The position numbers and the translations under genes were made by a program. A stretch of 64,000 bases of DNA, from contig OX421499.1 in the NCBI GenBank assembly GCA_949126835.1, forward strand, positions 22,444,990 to 22,508,989. The letters are read 5' to 3'. Below the pieces are notes generated by a model, which made no database searches, had not been told where the DNA came from, and saw only the letters and a list, made by a program, of their open reading frames with translations. Below are positions 52,366 through 57,700 of this stretch, one piece after another; positions within the stretch are counted from its first letter, which is position 1, and each line of letters starts with the position of its first letter. Source of the DNA: Anisus vortex (taxonomy: Eukaryota; Mollusca; Gastropoda; Planorbidae).

Positions 52366-54472
52366 ATATATATATATGTTTGTGCGCTATAGGCGCCTAG
52401 ACCGTTTCACGAATCAGGTCAAAAATTAGATGTATAAATTTGTAACCGTCTCAAAAATAAATATTTATGATATCAACAATATTGCTTAATTCGAATAATT
52501 TATTTTTAAAATAAACTTAGACCTAATACTACTCACCGTATGTTAAGGTTATTAACCGAGCGCCTTTTCCGAATGATGCCCCTTTGGAATGCTTTCAAAT
52601 TAGATGTGTTTCGGGACTGAGTTTTACCGTACTGTGAAATATTTATGTCTACTTTATCTATTATATTTTTTTTTTTTGTTGTTTGGTATCTGTTTTCTTT
52701 TTTCCCCCTTCTGATAGTATTATTGTTAGTTTAGATCTAATGTTTTTAAAAAGAAGCCCAAAGCTTGACAGCAACAATTCTTTATGCATATTCCAGGGCC
52801 AGGCGACAAAAACAATAAAAATAAGAAAATCTAAATATCGAAAGAAATGTTCGCACTACAGTTTTTGTTATTTTTTTCTTTCTCTTTGAACAAAACACAT
52901 TGTAATCATTCGTTTCTCCGTCATTTTGACGGGCATAACTCCTAGTTTTAAATAATTATCAATACGACATAATAATGATTAGGGTCAAGGCCGTATTTAG
53001 AATTGTGGGGGCCCTGTTCCCACACTTTTTGTCGGGGCCCCTCGTGTCCTCACCCTGCCTTCGACATACCCCAGAAAAGTGCCGTTAATAAAAATTCATG
53101 TTACATTCTGTAAAATCATAAATTTTATGTTGTGCTTAGCTTGGTTGGACTGGAGCGCTTAAAATTGAATTGTATTTAACATTTTCAACGAAAGAATGGG
53201 GTGTCACTAAAAAAAAATTCTTTTTGGGATGTGTGGGGGCCCCTTTTGTGTGGGGTTCTGTTCCAATGGAAAATGGGGAACATGCCTAAATACGCAACTT
53301 ATTAGGGGAGGTAATCAGGAAATAGATTCGGGTAGCCTTGTATGACAGCACCAAGAACGTAAACTCTGCTCGGGTCTCAAGATACTACAACAAAGCCAGA
53401 GATATCTCACAATCTCAGAGTTATAAAAATGAGAACTTTAAAACAAGAAAAAAAAAGAATTCGAAAGTCACAGTAATACCAGTAATACTGTAATGTAAAT
53501 GAAGTTTGTAAAGTTAGTGTAAAAATTAGCTTTAGTAAATTAAGGTACAACAGGGAGTGATGGGGTTCACATTCGTTTTTTCTAGATTAAGTGTTGCTAA
53601 AGAAATGTTATATCTGAAACCAATTATCTATCTATCTAATTTATTTATTTATATATATTATGCTAATGTGTGTGTGCTTGTGTATGTTAGTGTATATGTA
53701 TGTGTGGGTGTGTGATTGTAAAAATAAATCTTCTTGCAAAATATGTGCTGCAGTTTCATTTTGTTTTTTTTTTTAATATGAGAAACAAGGCTCATTTCAA
53801 TCAAATCTGTGTAATAAATGTGTGCCTCTGTGTGTGTTTATGATTTTTAAAAAAAATTCTTTATGTGGCAAAATATGTGCCACAGTTAGATTTTGTTATT
53901 AAACAACAAGGAAAATACAGTTTTATACTTTTGAAAAAGTCTGTCAACTCTATGGGGAAATACAGTTTTATACCTTTGAAAAAGTCTGTCAACTCTATGT
54001 GAAAATACAGTTTTATACCTTTGAAAAAGTCTGTCAACTCTATGTGAAAATACAGTTTTATACCTTTGAAAAAGTCTGTCAACTCTATGGGAAAATACAG
54101 TTTTATACCTTTGAAAAAGTCTGTCAACTCTATGTGAAAATACAGTTTTATACCTTTGAAAAAGTCTGTCAACTCTATGTGAAAATACAGTTTTATACCT
54201 TTGAAAAAGTCTGTCAACTCTATGGGAAAATACAGTTTTATACCTTTGAAAAAGTCTGTCAACTCTATGGGAAAATATAGTTTTATACCTTTGAAAAAGT
54301 CTGTCAACTCTATGGGAAAATACAGTTTTATACCTTTGAAAAAGTCTGTCAACTCTATGGGAAAATTTTGCTCAATTAACTTTTCTGTGAAACTTTCAAT
54401 GGACATCTCCTCCCAGTCATCGGGCGTATTGAGAGTCGCATCCTGCACTTGTTTTGGTTCTTTGACTGACAT
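27669..54472 (-). CDS. SAMHD1-like: SAMHD1-like protein, 17 predicted exons, 606 aa, probable pseudoenzyme
   Basis: SAMHD1 is a SAM-HD dNTP triphosphohydrolase that lowers dNTP pools and restricts retroelements. The exons (listed separately) sum to 1821 nt and keep phase at every junction; 606 aa compares with 626 in human. Residues about 19-108 form the SAM half, 109-340 the HD core, 341-606 the C-terminal lobe. [51 protein letters not shown] and ARDCHHLG are diagnostic. Of the four metal ligands only H159 (human H167) remains; H206-D207 are M198-N199 and D311 is H297. H215 is R207, D218 is Val, and the H233-E234 pair is missing. Allosteric D137, Q142 and R145 are kept (129, 134, 137). Introns 1, 3 and 4 carry duplicated donors; intron 7 holds an LTR element. 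The exons are seen; pseudoenzyme status is inferred. An unseen microexon between exons 6 and 7 remains possible. Confidence 0.92.
27990..28420 (-). mobile_element. LINE 3' fragment (third family)
   Basis: Minus strand 28299-28021 encodes an RT C-terminal tail: [56 protein letters not shown]. Upstream (28300-28420) continues in broken frames. It lies in intron 16 of the SAMHD1-like gene. Confidence 0.78.
28495..28590. repeat. (TA)n microsatellite in intron 16
   Basis: About 40 TA units from 28497. Open frames across it (IYIYIY) are artefacts. Confidence 0.97.
29364..29471 (-). CDS. SAMHD1-like exon 16
   Basis: It encodes residues 552-587: [20 protein letters not shown], then [16 protein letters not shown]. 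The [10 protein letters not shown] core matches eqlIRVYCKk of SAMHD1. Acceptor TTTTTTTTCAG, donor GAA|GTAAGA. Confidence 0.88.
29545..29695 (-). repeat. Short tRNA-like repeat copy in intron 15
   Basis: Plus strand starts actagctaaatttctggact then gcacggggt. A minus-strand tRNA-like block reads tagtatagtggttagaat ... gggttcgattctcc (boxes A and B). Helix pairing is too poor for a tRNA gene. Confidence 0.65.
29946..30047 (-). CDS. SAMHD1-like exon 15
   Basis: It encodes residues 518-551. [20 protein letters not shown] matches v..mDYGMqeKNPid.v.FY, a strong family motif. Acceptor AACAACAG. The donor is taken as GAA|GTACAT; a GT six bases earlier is an alternative that would drop two residues in frame. 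Confidence 0.87.
30170..30218. repeat. (GA)n microsatellite in intron 14
   Basis: Gagaga run with one gtga interruption, close to exon 15. Confidence 0.92.
30480..30563 (-). CDS. SAMHD1-like exon 14
   Basis: It encodes residues 490-517, a Lys-rich segment [20 protein letters not shown] then IKAESQLI. Acceptor TTTGTTTAG, donor ATC|GTAAAG. SAMHD1 has a basic, poorly conserved loop at this position, so support is mainly phase and splice signals. Confidence 0.75.
30620..30960. mobile_element. hAT-type MITE, about 341 bp, intron 13
   Basis: Ends ctagggtcttcaaactacgg and ctgaaaagtttggagacccctg are imperfect inverted repeats of the CAGGGGTCTCCAAACT type, with inner ggcccgcgggcc and ccctcgggctg. 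The 8-bp flanks match poorly (4 of 8), so boundaries are less certain. Confidence 0.75.
31747..31827 (-). CDS. SAMHD1-like exon 13
   Basis: It encodes residues 463-489, an acidic stretch [20 protein letters not shown] then DEEFITE. Acceptor TTCTTCCAG, donor GAA|GTAAGC. Sequence similarity to SAMHD1 is weak here; phase, splice sites and position support it. The exon is flanked by tRNA-headed repeats upstream and an hAT-like MITE downstream. Confidence 0.78.
31900..32830 (-). repeat. Two head-to-tail copies of a tRNA-like, hairpin-ended repeat
   Basis: Copy 1 about 31900-32385, copy 2 about 32390-32830. Both open (plus strand) with ctacattgcccggcgttgcccgg, a GC hairpin (cccgg...ccggg). Both then have ggactgt...gtgcagataa, aaagtaa...aaataaatattgtaat, and a minus-strand tRNA-like block with box A (tagctcagtgg) and box B (ggttcgattct). 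They end near aatggggatcc...aacactgt. They lie in intron 12. Confidence 0.8.
33005..33621 (+). repeat. Solo LTR (copy 2), intact, 617 bp
   Basis: Begins TGTTACGAATATC and ends CCATAACA, flanked by caat on both sides (33001-33004, 33622-33625). It is the uninterrupted paralogue of 9490-11299 and shows the empty site of the LINE there. It lies in intron 12 of the SAMHD1-like gene. Confidence 0.93.
33939..34155 (-). CDS. SAMHD1-like exon 12
   Basis: It encodes residues 390-462. [19 protein letters not shown] aligns with the ..i.dm.aYtkLTD.if..I helix, and the exon ends [20 protein letters not shown], matching yrnLfkyVgETQP. Acceptor CCCACAG, donor ATC|GTAAGT. This is the longest exon. Confidence 0.94.
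34929..34985 (-). CDS. SAMHD1-like exon 11
   Basis: A short 57-nt exon for residues 371-389 plus two nucleotides, [18 protein letters not shown], equivalent to ITDAFLKADDYIEI in human. Acceptor TTTTTTAG, donor ACAG|GTAGGT. Phase agrees on both sides (AT|G and AG|C). Confidence 0.85.
35734..35825 (-). CDS. SAMHD1-like exon 10
   Basis: It encodes residues 341-370 plus two nucleotides: [20 protein letters not shown], then [10 protein letters not shown]. This matches the e.gnLYdMFhtR...h..aYqHKvg segment, keeping the His of YQHK. The Arg two residues before AYQH in human is Tyr here. Acceptor GAAACAG, donor CTTAT|GTGAGT. Confidence 0.92.
36502..36666 (-). CDS. SAMHD1-like exon 9 (last metal-ligand Asp is His)
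   Basis: It encodes residues 286-340. [20 protein letters not shown] is followed by [20 protein letters not shown]. The SAMHD1 motif reads GIDVDKWDY; here the second Asp (human D311) is His297, codon at 36631-36633. D309, K312, Y315 and D319 equivalents are present. Acceptor ACTTCCAG, donor AAG|GTTTGT. Confidence 0.96.
37700..37865. repeat. Three 60-bp tandem units in intron 8
   Basis: Units of tatagtacaagctgttaact, ccttcatccatataattgac, tttagaagta. Nearly identical, so recent. They are not derived from an exon junction. Confidence 0.92.
37988..38035 (-). CDS. SAMHD1-like exon 8
   Basis: It encodes residues 270-285, [16 protein letters not shown], matching WPYkGRPe.ksfLYE of SAMHD1. Acceptor TTTTTCACAG, donor GAG|GTATGA. 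It is 48 nt and in phase with both neighbours. Confidence 0.9.
38134..38329. mobile_element. hAT-type MITE, 196 bp, intron 7
   Basis: Inverted ends CAGGGGTCGGCAAC and GTTGTCGACCCCTG. Flanks atgtagat and atttaaat agree at 6 of 8 positions, as expected for an old 8-bp duplication. Confidence 0.85.
38405..39001 (-). repeat. 3' LTR of the Gmr1-like element
   Basis: 597 bp, TGTTACGAGTAG...GCACGTGACA on the minus strand. It carries an AATAAA on that strand (GGAATAAAATTG). It differs from the other LTR by one base that I can see (cctgttTgaaa versus cctgttGgaaa). Confidence 0.95.
39826..43449 (-). CDS. Gag-protease-integrase polyprotein, 1207 aa, lacking RT
   Basis: Residues 1-400 are Gag-like, with a charged coiled-coil region holding three VQLEGKRIE repeats at 117-142. 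A CCHC zinc knuckle lies at 401-414 ([14 protein letters not shown]). An aspartic protease DSGA is at 554-557. The integrase has an HHCC finger (H779, H786, C816, C819) and catalytic D850, D909 and E945 with the exact D-35-E spacing. A GPY/F-type C-terminal domain (KFTGPYEV, about 1080-1087) is followed by CHINMLKPY. The last 45 residues ([13 protein letters not shown]...NLFADV) match the linker that precedes RT in Gmr1-order elements. The ORF then stops. The frame is open over 3.6 kb with all catalytic residues present, so integrase may work, but reverse transcription would need a partner. Confidence 0.96.
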   Translation of the reverse strand: MAEANLTLGQLNIFAITSEQLTSMSLTQLKEMANSLGIDITEVTPVRSKLIQDIKDCLKRHGRMLEENTMNSEESVVLNVSETLKTDIDNHEFKMNGNELSADMKFQLEMRKLEIQVQLEGKRIEVQLEGKRIEVQLEGKRIEAEKEIRLGELEKERIASNERIELAKSRSSTHTMQETNNVELYKFKKHVPSMENMEIDEFFMVFERNSIDYKFPEDKKAVLLRSALTKGKALDVVLNLTPEECNDYELIKSRVLLSYVLTPEKYRKLYREYKKEPEVSHVDFLRLEKKYFDRWLRSKNVNKDYEKLYNLILMEDFTEKIRTDIKVHLADRGIEIAEQAAVKADEYVMIHPHSHYFQNDRTSLRTQNSNTERKLRSTEDKSKQKADKQENSSFVQKRITCTFCKKDGHIKENCWSLHKEKRPIKNKNNVVLSHIAVQTETHINKTAHKRIKAERKTSDVSHEEMAKHACPSCSKSEKVFEMKTEAIEHSSFNSKGSVTDEQSVNKTFTYGGSSVARNSVGRELPECMLSDVSEGYVSPIDNQARERKIKILRDSGADISLLLKNTVPTSKLTHTGQYALISTMAGTLTAPLHRIQLKSNYFTGSVIVGIVKKFPYRGISLLLGSDIAKNQVHPVLKETKDSVQCRNTENSVCVITRAMEKHQMTNESTKKPEPTPEIDLQATFMADVLGGHSSHTDQNNLSPRQLLILAQGKDPEIGKLKEEAKNEGELETMAAGYYLRDELLMRKWRGKENDDETCSEVHQIVVPNVYRKDILHMAHDSPYAGHLGIQKTFDRILPYFFWPGLRRDVTSFCRSCPVCQMVDKPNQTIPVAPLRPIPAFSEPFSHIIIDCVGPLPKTKAGHQYLFTIMCSATRFPEAIPLRSINADKISDALFGFFTRYGLPKTVQSDQGSNFTSKLFRQVLERLGIRHAVSSAYHPQSQGALERYHQTLKNMLRTFCFEHNDDWDRGIPFALFATREAVQESLGFSPFELVFGHTVRGPLKLLQETWLSSTEDTGLLTYVENFKNRLYNALKVVRSNLLQAQDKMKVYYDVNARTRIFQPGDRVLMLTPLSGQPLSAKFTGPYEVMAKLSEVNYLVKTPDRRKSQRVCHINMLKPYITREEQNVVASVNTVVKVRNNSPEIEREVAESKLQITKALKTLNEKLAHLPACEQSAIKGQINEHININLFADVRNRTRLIEQEETSFS
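43729..44325 (-). repeat. 5' LTR of the Gmr1-like element
   Basis: 597 bp, same ends as the 3' LTR, and followed on the minus strand by AAAGAT and then the primer binding site TGGGGGCTCAAGTCC. The ORF start codon lies 280 bp inside the element. Confidence 0.95.
44525..44668 (-). CDS. SAMHD1-like exon 7
   Basis: It encodes residues 222-269: [20 protein letters not shown], then [19 protein letters not shown]. The last part matches yGL...D..FIKEQI.GP of SAMHD1. The donor is ACA|GTAAGT. Acceptor GACAG at 44669 keeps phase with exon 6 but leaves no room for the usual W-x-HE segment; the alternative TATAG acceptor, ending the exon at 44663, would need an unseen microexon ending in GA. Intron 7, downstream, contains the gag-PR-INT LTR element. 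Confidence 0.88.
44775..45035 (-). mobile_element. tRNA-derived SINE in intron 6
   Basis: Minus-strand copy with box B-like gggttcaaatc, gtgaaggctaggatttgttc, and a body extending to the ttggtctgacggg tail region, which matches the copy at 51640-51885. Confidence 0.78.
45384..45445 (-). CDS. SAMHD1-like exon 6 (GHGPFS loop)
   Basis: It encodes the end of Gly201 and residues 202-221. [20 protein letters not shown] matches the segment after the HD motif. Human H210 is kept (H202), H215 is Arg (R207), and the D218 position reads Val. Acceptor ATTACAG, donor AAG|GTATTC. Confidence 0.9.
45672..45735 (-). mobile_element. Short LINE A 3' tail fragment
   Basis: On the minus strand it reads gcaataatctataatgtatgagataagataac, like the last ~40 bp of LINE A. 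It lies just upstream of exon 6. Too short for certainty. Confidence 0.4.
45826..45873. repeat. Four 15-bp tandem units in intron 5
   Basis: tttatgatacaattta-type units repeated four times. Short and near perfect. Confidence 0.85.
46213..46328 (-). CDS. SAMHD1-like exon 5 (HD motif replaced by MN)
   Basis: It encodes residues 163-200 plus one nucleotide of Gly201. [18 protein letters not shown] and [11 protein letters not shown] align to SAMHD1, but the next two residues are Met-Asn (codons at 46217-46222) where the family has the metal-binding His-Asp. Acceptor ATTTTCAG, donor TTTAG|GTACTG; the split Gly codon joins exon 6 in phase. Confidence 0.94.
46412..47044 (-). repeat. 36-bp minisatellite seeded from exon 4 end plus 5' splice site
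   Basis: Seventeen 36-bp units abut the exon 4 donor. Each repeats the last exon bases (TTTGAACATTCTCTTGG) and the following intron bases. Two main variants alternate irregularly: one with donor GTAAGTTGTATG (consensus GTAAGT) and one with GTAACTTGAATG. The unit nearest the exon has degraded exon bases, and three others carry changes at or next to the junction. In the exon frame each unit reads FEHSLG then TAA, so use of a downstream donor would truncate the protein. The array extends to within ~80 bp of exon 5. Confidence 0.95.
47045..47205 (-). CDS. SAMHD1-like exon 4 (start of HD domain, allosteric site, first metal His)
   Basis: It encodes residues 109-161 plus two nucleotides of Gly162. 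[14 protein letters not shown] and [16 protein letters not shown] are the SAMHD1 signature, with D129, Q134 and R137 at the human allosteric positions D137, Q142 and R145. HNRFEHSLG carries H159, equal to metal ligand H167. Acceptor CATAAG, donor TCTTGG|GTAAGT. The FEHSLG-donor junction is the seed of the 36-bp array that follows in the intron. Confidence 0.95.
47345..47450 (-). mobile_element. SINE fragment with an 18-bp poly-C run, intron 3
   Basis: Box B (gggttcgaatcc) and the ccttagttggggtaaagtata body flank an expanded C run. A further box B scrap of the same kind at 47828-47850 is part of the exon 3 junction duplication. Confidence 0.72.
47446..47924 (-). repeat. ~89-bp duplication of exon 3 end plus 5' splice site, with a MITE in the copy
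   Basis: The end of exon 3 (ACTAATTTGAAG), its GT donor and ~75 bp of intron, including a SINE fragment ending GGGTTCGAATCC, occur a second time. The second donor is GTACAT rather than GTAAAT, at about 47822. The second copy is interrupted by the MITE at 47484-47806 and then continues (aaataataaactt...). The duplication therefore happened after the SINE inserted and before the MITE. Confidence 0.82.
47484..47806. mobile_element. hAT-type MITE, 323 bp, intron 3
   Basis: Ends cagtggcatatttagga and tcctaaatacggccctg, with perfect 8-bp target duplications ggaagaag (47476-47483, 47807-47814). Inner inverted GGGCCC blocks. The same family occurs in the opposite direction at 52986-53300. Confidence 0.9.
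47912..48008 (-). CDS. SAMHD1-like exon 3 (end of SAM domain and linker)
   Basis: It encodes residues 76-108: [20 protein letters not shown], then a Lys-rich linker ending ETNLK. It follows on from exon 2 ([12 protein letters not shown]) as the last SAM helix. Acceptor TTTAAG, donor AAG|GTAAAT. The final ~12 nt and the donor occur a second time about 89 bp into the intron. Confidence 0.82.
48180..48375 (+). repeat. Dispersed ~200-bp repeat, copy 2, intron 2
   Basis: Matches 3785-3995 over nearly its whole length with scattered changes. An open frame on the other strand is incidental. Confidence 0.78.
48487..51424 (+). mobile_element. hAT element, 2938 bp, nested with LINE B
   Basis: 15-bp terminal inverted repeats CATGGGCGCCCGCAG and CTGCGGGCGCCCATG, with perfect 8-bp target duplications atgctagg (48479-48486, 51425-51432). 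The plus strand at about 48797-48880 encodes the hAT C-terminal motif [15 protein letters not shown], cut off where LINE B begins. The rest of the transposase is absent. Near the left end a G-run and C-run pair can form a long hairpin. It lies in intron 2 of the SAMHD1-like gene. Confidence 0.92.
48890..50160 (-). mobile_element. LINE B fragment nested in an hAT element
   Basis: Minus strand: [51 protein letters not shown], a large internal deletion that removes the FADD box, then [56 protein letters not shown] and a C-terminal Cys-rich finger ([10 protein letters not shown]). The open frame at 48827-49462 covers the C-terminal part. It sits inside the hAT element at 48487-51424. Confidence 0.88.
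51640..51885 (-). mobile_element. tRNA-derived SINE in intron 2
   Basis: Minus-strand copy: box A region gctgagcggcagcgc, box B gggttcgaatcc, agtctaacctgctctgatagg, ctgactttagttggggttagg, and a tail part ttggtccgac. Confidence 0.82.
52000..52045. repeat. (GA)n tract next to exon 2 donor
   Basis: On the gene strand this is a CT-rich run beginning about ten bases after the exon 2 donor. Short interruptions. Confidence 0.9.
52054..52141 (-). CDS. SAMHD1-like exon 2 (SAM domain)
   Basis: It encodes residues 47-75 plus two nucleotides. [14 protein letters not shown] matches the middle SAM helix (FLT.eDL..lGvks). The acceptor is TTCTTTAAG and the donor GTAAGT; both neighbouring phases fit. A CT-rich run starts within ten bases of the donor on the intron side. 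Confidence 0.82.
52315..52380. repeat. (TA)n(TG)n microsatellite in intron 1
   Basis: tatata run, then tgtgtgtg, then tatata. Confidence 0.92.
52745..52945 (-). repeat. Dispersed ~200-bp repeat, copy 3, intron 1
   Basis: Reverse copy: cccaaagcttgacagcaaca, ttatgcatattcc...gggccaggcgac, and acacattgtaatcattcgtttctccgtcatttt. Confidence 0.75.
52986..53300. mobile_element. hAT-type MITE, 315 bp, intron 1
   Basis: Ends caaggccgtatttag and gcctaaatacgcaactt. Target duplications attagggt (52978-52985) and attagggg (53301-53308), 7 of 8 identical. The interior matches 47484-47806 reversed (cattctgtaaaatcataaat, gggatgtgtgggggcccc). Confidence 0.88.
53919..54361 (-). repeat. 45-bp minisatellite seeded from exon 1 end plus 5' splice site
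   Basis: Ten tandem 45-bp units occur, the first (minus-strand order) being the true exon end. Each carries exon sequence for [10 protein letters not shown] (or [10 protein letters not shown]) followed directly by a GTATAA donor. The repeat has no stop in the exon frame: every unit adds 15 codons ([15 protein letters not shown]). Each unit also has a pyrimidine-rich TTTTCCCATAG that could act as an acceptor. Use of a downstream donor would therefore lengthen the SAM domain in steps of 15 residues. Whether any downstream donor is used cannot be seen from sequence. Confidence 0.93.
54334..54472 (-). CDS. SAMHD1-like exon 1 (start codon, first half of SAM domain)
   Basis: It encodes residues 1-46 plus one nucleotide of codon 47. 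The ATG at 54472 is followed by [20 protein letters not shown], then a SAM-type helix ending in ELTDFFK. An in-frame upstream ATG (MSVCK) is a possible alternative start. The donor is AAAG|GTATAA at 54333. The last ~34 nt of the exon plus the donor are repeated nine more times downstream, so the exact donor used cannot be read from sequence. The phase joins exon 2 cleanly (G|CA gives Ala). Confidence 0.85.
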
Positions 54473-54689
54473 TTTACACACTGACATTACATAACTGTAA
54501 GTCCTAAAGAGTAGAAAATACACATTTGTGAAAGCGAACACATTAACAAAGTCTATAAAAAAAAATGAAACCATTATTCGCAAAATATAGAATAATATCA
54601 ATTGTCTAAATCTATATTAAAAAAATGAGATTTTCCTTTTTTTTTTTCAAAACCAAAAAAAAAAAAAAAAATTTTTGCGATAAGATTTT

Positions 54690-54712
54690 TTGGGTTAGGG
54701 TTAGGGTTAGGG
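54690..54712 (+). repeat. Short interstitial telomere-type repeat
   Basis: Three and a half TTAGGG units (gggttagggttagggttaggg) about 220 bp upstream of the SAMHD1-like start codon, next to a poly-A run. Too short for a telomere. Confidence 0.9.
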
Positions 54713-57700
54713 TAATAGTCTTTAACTATAACAAAATCTAAAAAAAATTATAGTTTGCATTTAACACGTTAATAGTCAATGTTTTTTTTTATATATAATG
54801 ATAAAAGGCAACTTATTATAGAGTCTATTTCTTTTGGAGTATATAGATATTGGCCTATGACTCCGATAAGTTGATGTTTTGTTGTGTCATACGCATGCAA
54901 CTAAAAACAAATAAATTTGGCGTAGATATATTTTCTCATAAATAATAAATATATTATCATAATTCTAACAACATTAGAAAAAATGCGCACATATTATTAG
55001 CCTAACCTGTACCAGATTTTGACCACCATAAACAAAACTCCGCAAAAAAATTAATTTCCTGGAAAATCTGGTCAGCTCTATTTTTAGATATCACGTATTT
55101 ATGCTTCGGTAAGCATAGGTCTATAGTCCATATAATAAAAGAAAAATACACTGCAGCGGGCTGTGTGTTTGGGTGGGGTGTGAGGGGGGACTGTTTTTTT
55201 TAATTTATTTTTAGTTTATCTAGCCATATGTATTTATTTTTTTTGGCATGACATCTGTCAATGACAGTTCTCCGATATTTAGCTCGTATTACAACGATTG
55301 TTATAAACCAAGGGCCACATATAGCACACTCGTGTTATAAACCAGGTCTCGGCAACCTATGGTACGCGTGGAAGACTTGGCAAGCAGATAGATTTTCAAT
55401 GGCACGCCGAAGGCCTCTAGGAACAATTCAAGTCTATTCTACAAGAAAGTTAGTGCTAAAGCAGGCCGTCTTTTAAACCGTAGGCAGACAGAATGAATTA
55501 TAAACCCTACACTACACACTATAATCCAAAGTTTGACGACCCCTGGTATAAACCATGCATTACTTTGACGGAATGAAAAAGACAGATAGACAAAGGGGGG
55601 GGGGGGGAAATGGGGGTTATACTTACTACTGAATACAGAGTTATATCGATAGGGGGGGGGGAGTGTAAGAAAGCATGACGGGGTGATAGAATAATTTCTT
55701 GTAATTTTACTTTCTACTTTTGTTCCCTTCTATTTCAAATCGGTGCTTTCCCCACAATATTTACTTGTTTTTTATTTACTGGCAAGCAATCTGGTTAGTT
55801 TACACCTGAATTGATAGACGTAGTCCTACCTGAAGGACATTCGAACAAGTCCTTTTATTTAGTAGAATTGATCGGGAAGAAAACGACCAACTAGTAAGCA
55901 CACAATTAACATTAATTATTATCTCGTACCAAAACAATACGCATCACTCGGATCGCCGATGATTTTATGGGGCATACAGCATAGGGCATGGAGCCTATGA
56001 CATGGGGCCCGGGGCATGGGACATAGTTCTTCTGTAAAGCTCAAGATAAGATTAAAAAGAAACGATTTTTTATACTAAATTGTTGCTATGCCTTAACTCT
56101 ATATTTAACGGAGGGGTGTATAAAAAACAGAGTAAGAGGCGTACTGGAGAAACAAAATATAAGTATTAAACACACGTTGTAAAGCGGATTCGATATCTAC
56201 CGTAGCCTATTGCAACACATGGCTAATACTCAATATTTAAATATAAATACCACTTTTTGTTGTTGATTTTGATTTTGATTTCACTGAAACCAGTCATGTG
56301 CCTTCTATAAGAACCCAATAATGAATCATTTGTAGGCTCTATATATAAGAAGAATAGCGGGTTCAACTTTTAATATTAATTGTCATTTATTGCCTTTAAA
56401 AAAAAAATGTCGTTTGTATTTTAACTATTCGTCAGGCTAGGACAGTTGACATTTTTTGGTAAAATTAAAACCTAGCAATTCTACAATTCTAGCATTTTCA
56501 AAAATAATAATTGGTATATAAATAATTATTGTCCAAAATTATTTTTTTCGGCATAGTAATACAACAAACAGCCTTGCTGAAATACACCAATGTGGCGAAT
56601 TTATCATTTTGTGTTTTGAGCTGTATGATTGAAAACAAGATCATGTATTATTTTAAAACAGTCTACTTAAAAAAACAACATAATAAATCTATTATTCTTT
56701 TAGTAATGTATTATATATAACGAATAATAGCCTGTTATATAAAACGTTAATGGCATTGTAAAATATTTCATAATTTATACTAAATTTAGTATTGTACACT
56801 ATTCTCTACTACACAATATACTATATTATACTATACTTTTCTATGTTTATTGCTAAATTCAATATAATTTAACTTAATATATGTAACGTAAATCTATCTA
56901 TAAAAAACATCATTCTGTTAAGGAAAAGGAAAGAGCTAGGGAAAGAAAGAGAAAGAGAGAGCGAAGCAAACATTATGCATTGCAAATTAAGTAGACAATA
57001 CATTAGAAGTCCACATGTATAGGCCTACTAAAACGCGTAGTGGAAATAATAAGTCAATTTTGTTAAGGGATAAGTGCAGTTATGTCGTTAGATAAAGGTA
57101 AAGTGTATATCATCATATGATCACGAGTGATACTTTGTTAGACGTTCTTCAAAATTGATAAATGCCAAAGACTAAAGCAAGAACACACACCACGCAAATA
57201 CGAACACATAACACAATAAAAGAAAGAACGCAAACACACAGCTTTACACCTTACCCACAATTACCAACACACAAATGAACAAAGAATTTTTTTTTCATTT
57301 GCCACATAGTGCATAAGTATAAAAAGGGCAGTGAATATAGTATATATAATAGTAAGCTTATAAAACATTCAACTTAAAACGTTTGAAAATAAAGCATACA
57401 TACTCACACACCCTTACACTGACTAATACTCCCTTATATTCACTCAAACTCACTTAAATTCACTCATACTCACTCAAACTCTTTCATACTCACACGCAAA
57501 CTACAACAAACATGTAAACACGCGAACTTTTGCTTCCGTAAAGACAACACATACACGTTAATATATAAGTACATATACAAGGACAAATATGTATTTACTT
57601 ACAAAAAAATATTACAGTTGACTCATATTGTTTTAGTCCCTAAAATTGATCAAAATCCTTTATTCCGTGTGCAAAATTAAATATAAAAAACACTACCAAA

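Noticed and set aside
53861..54601. A single 246-residue repeat protein
   Set aside because: The first part is exon 1 of the SAMHD1-like gene; the repeats begin after a good donor and the phase fits exon 2. It could still be partly translated if downstream donors are used, which is reported as a finding.
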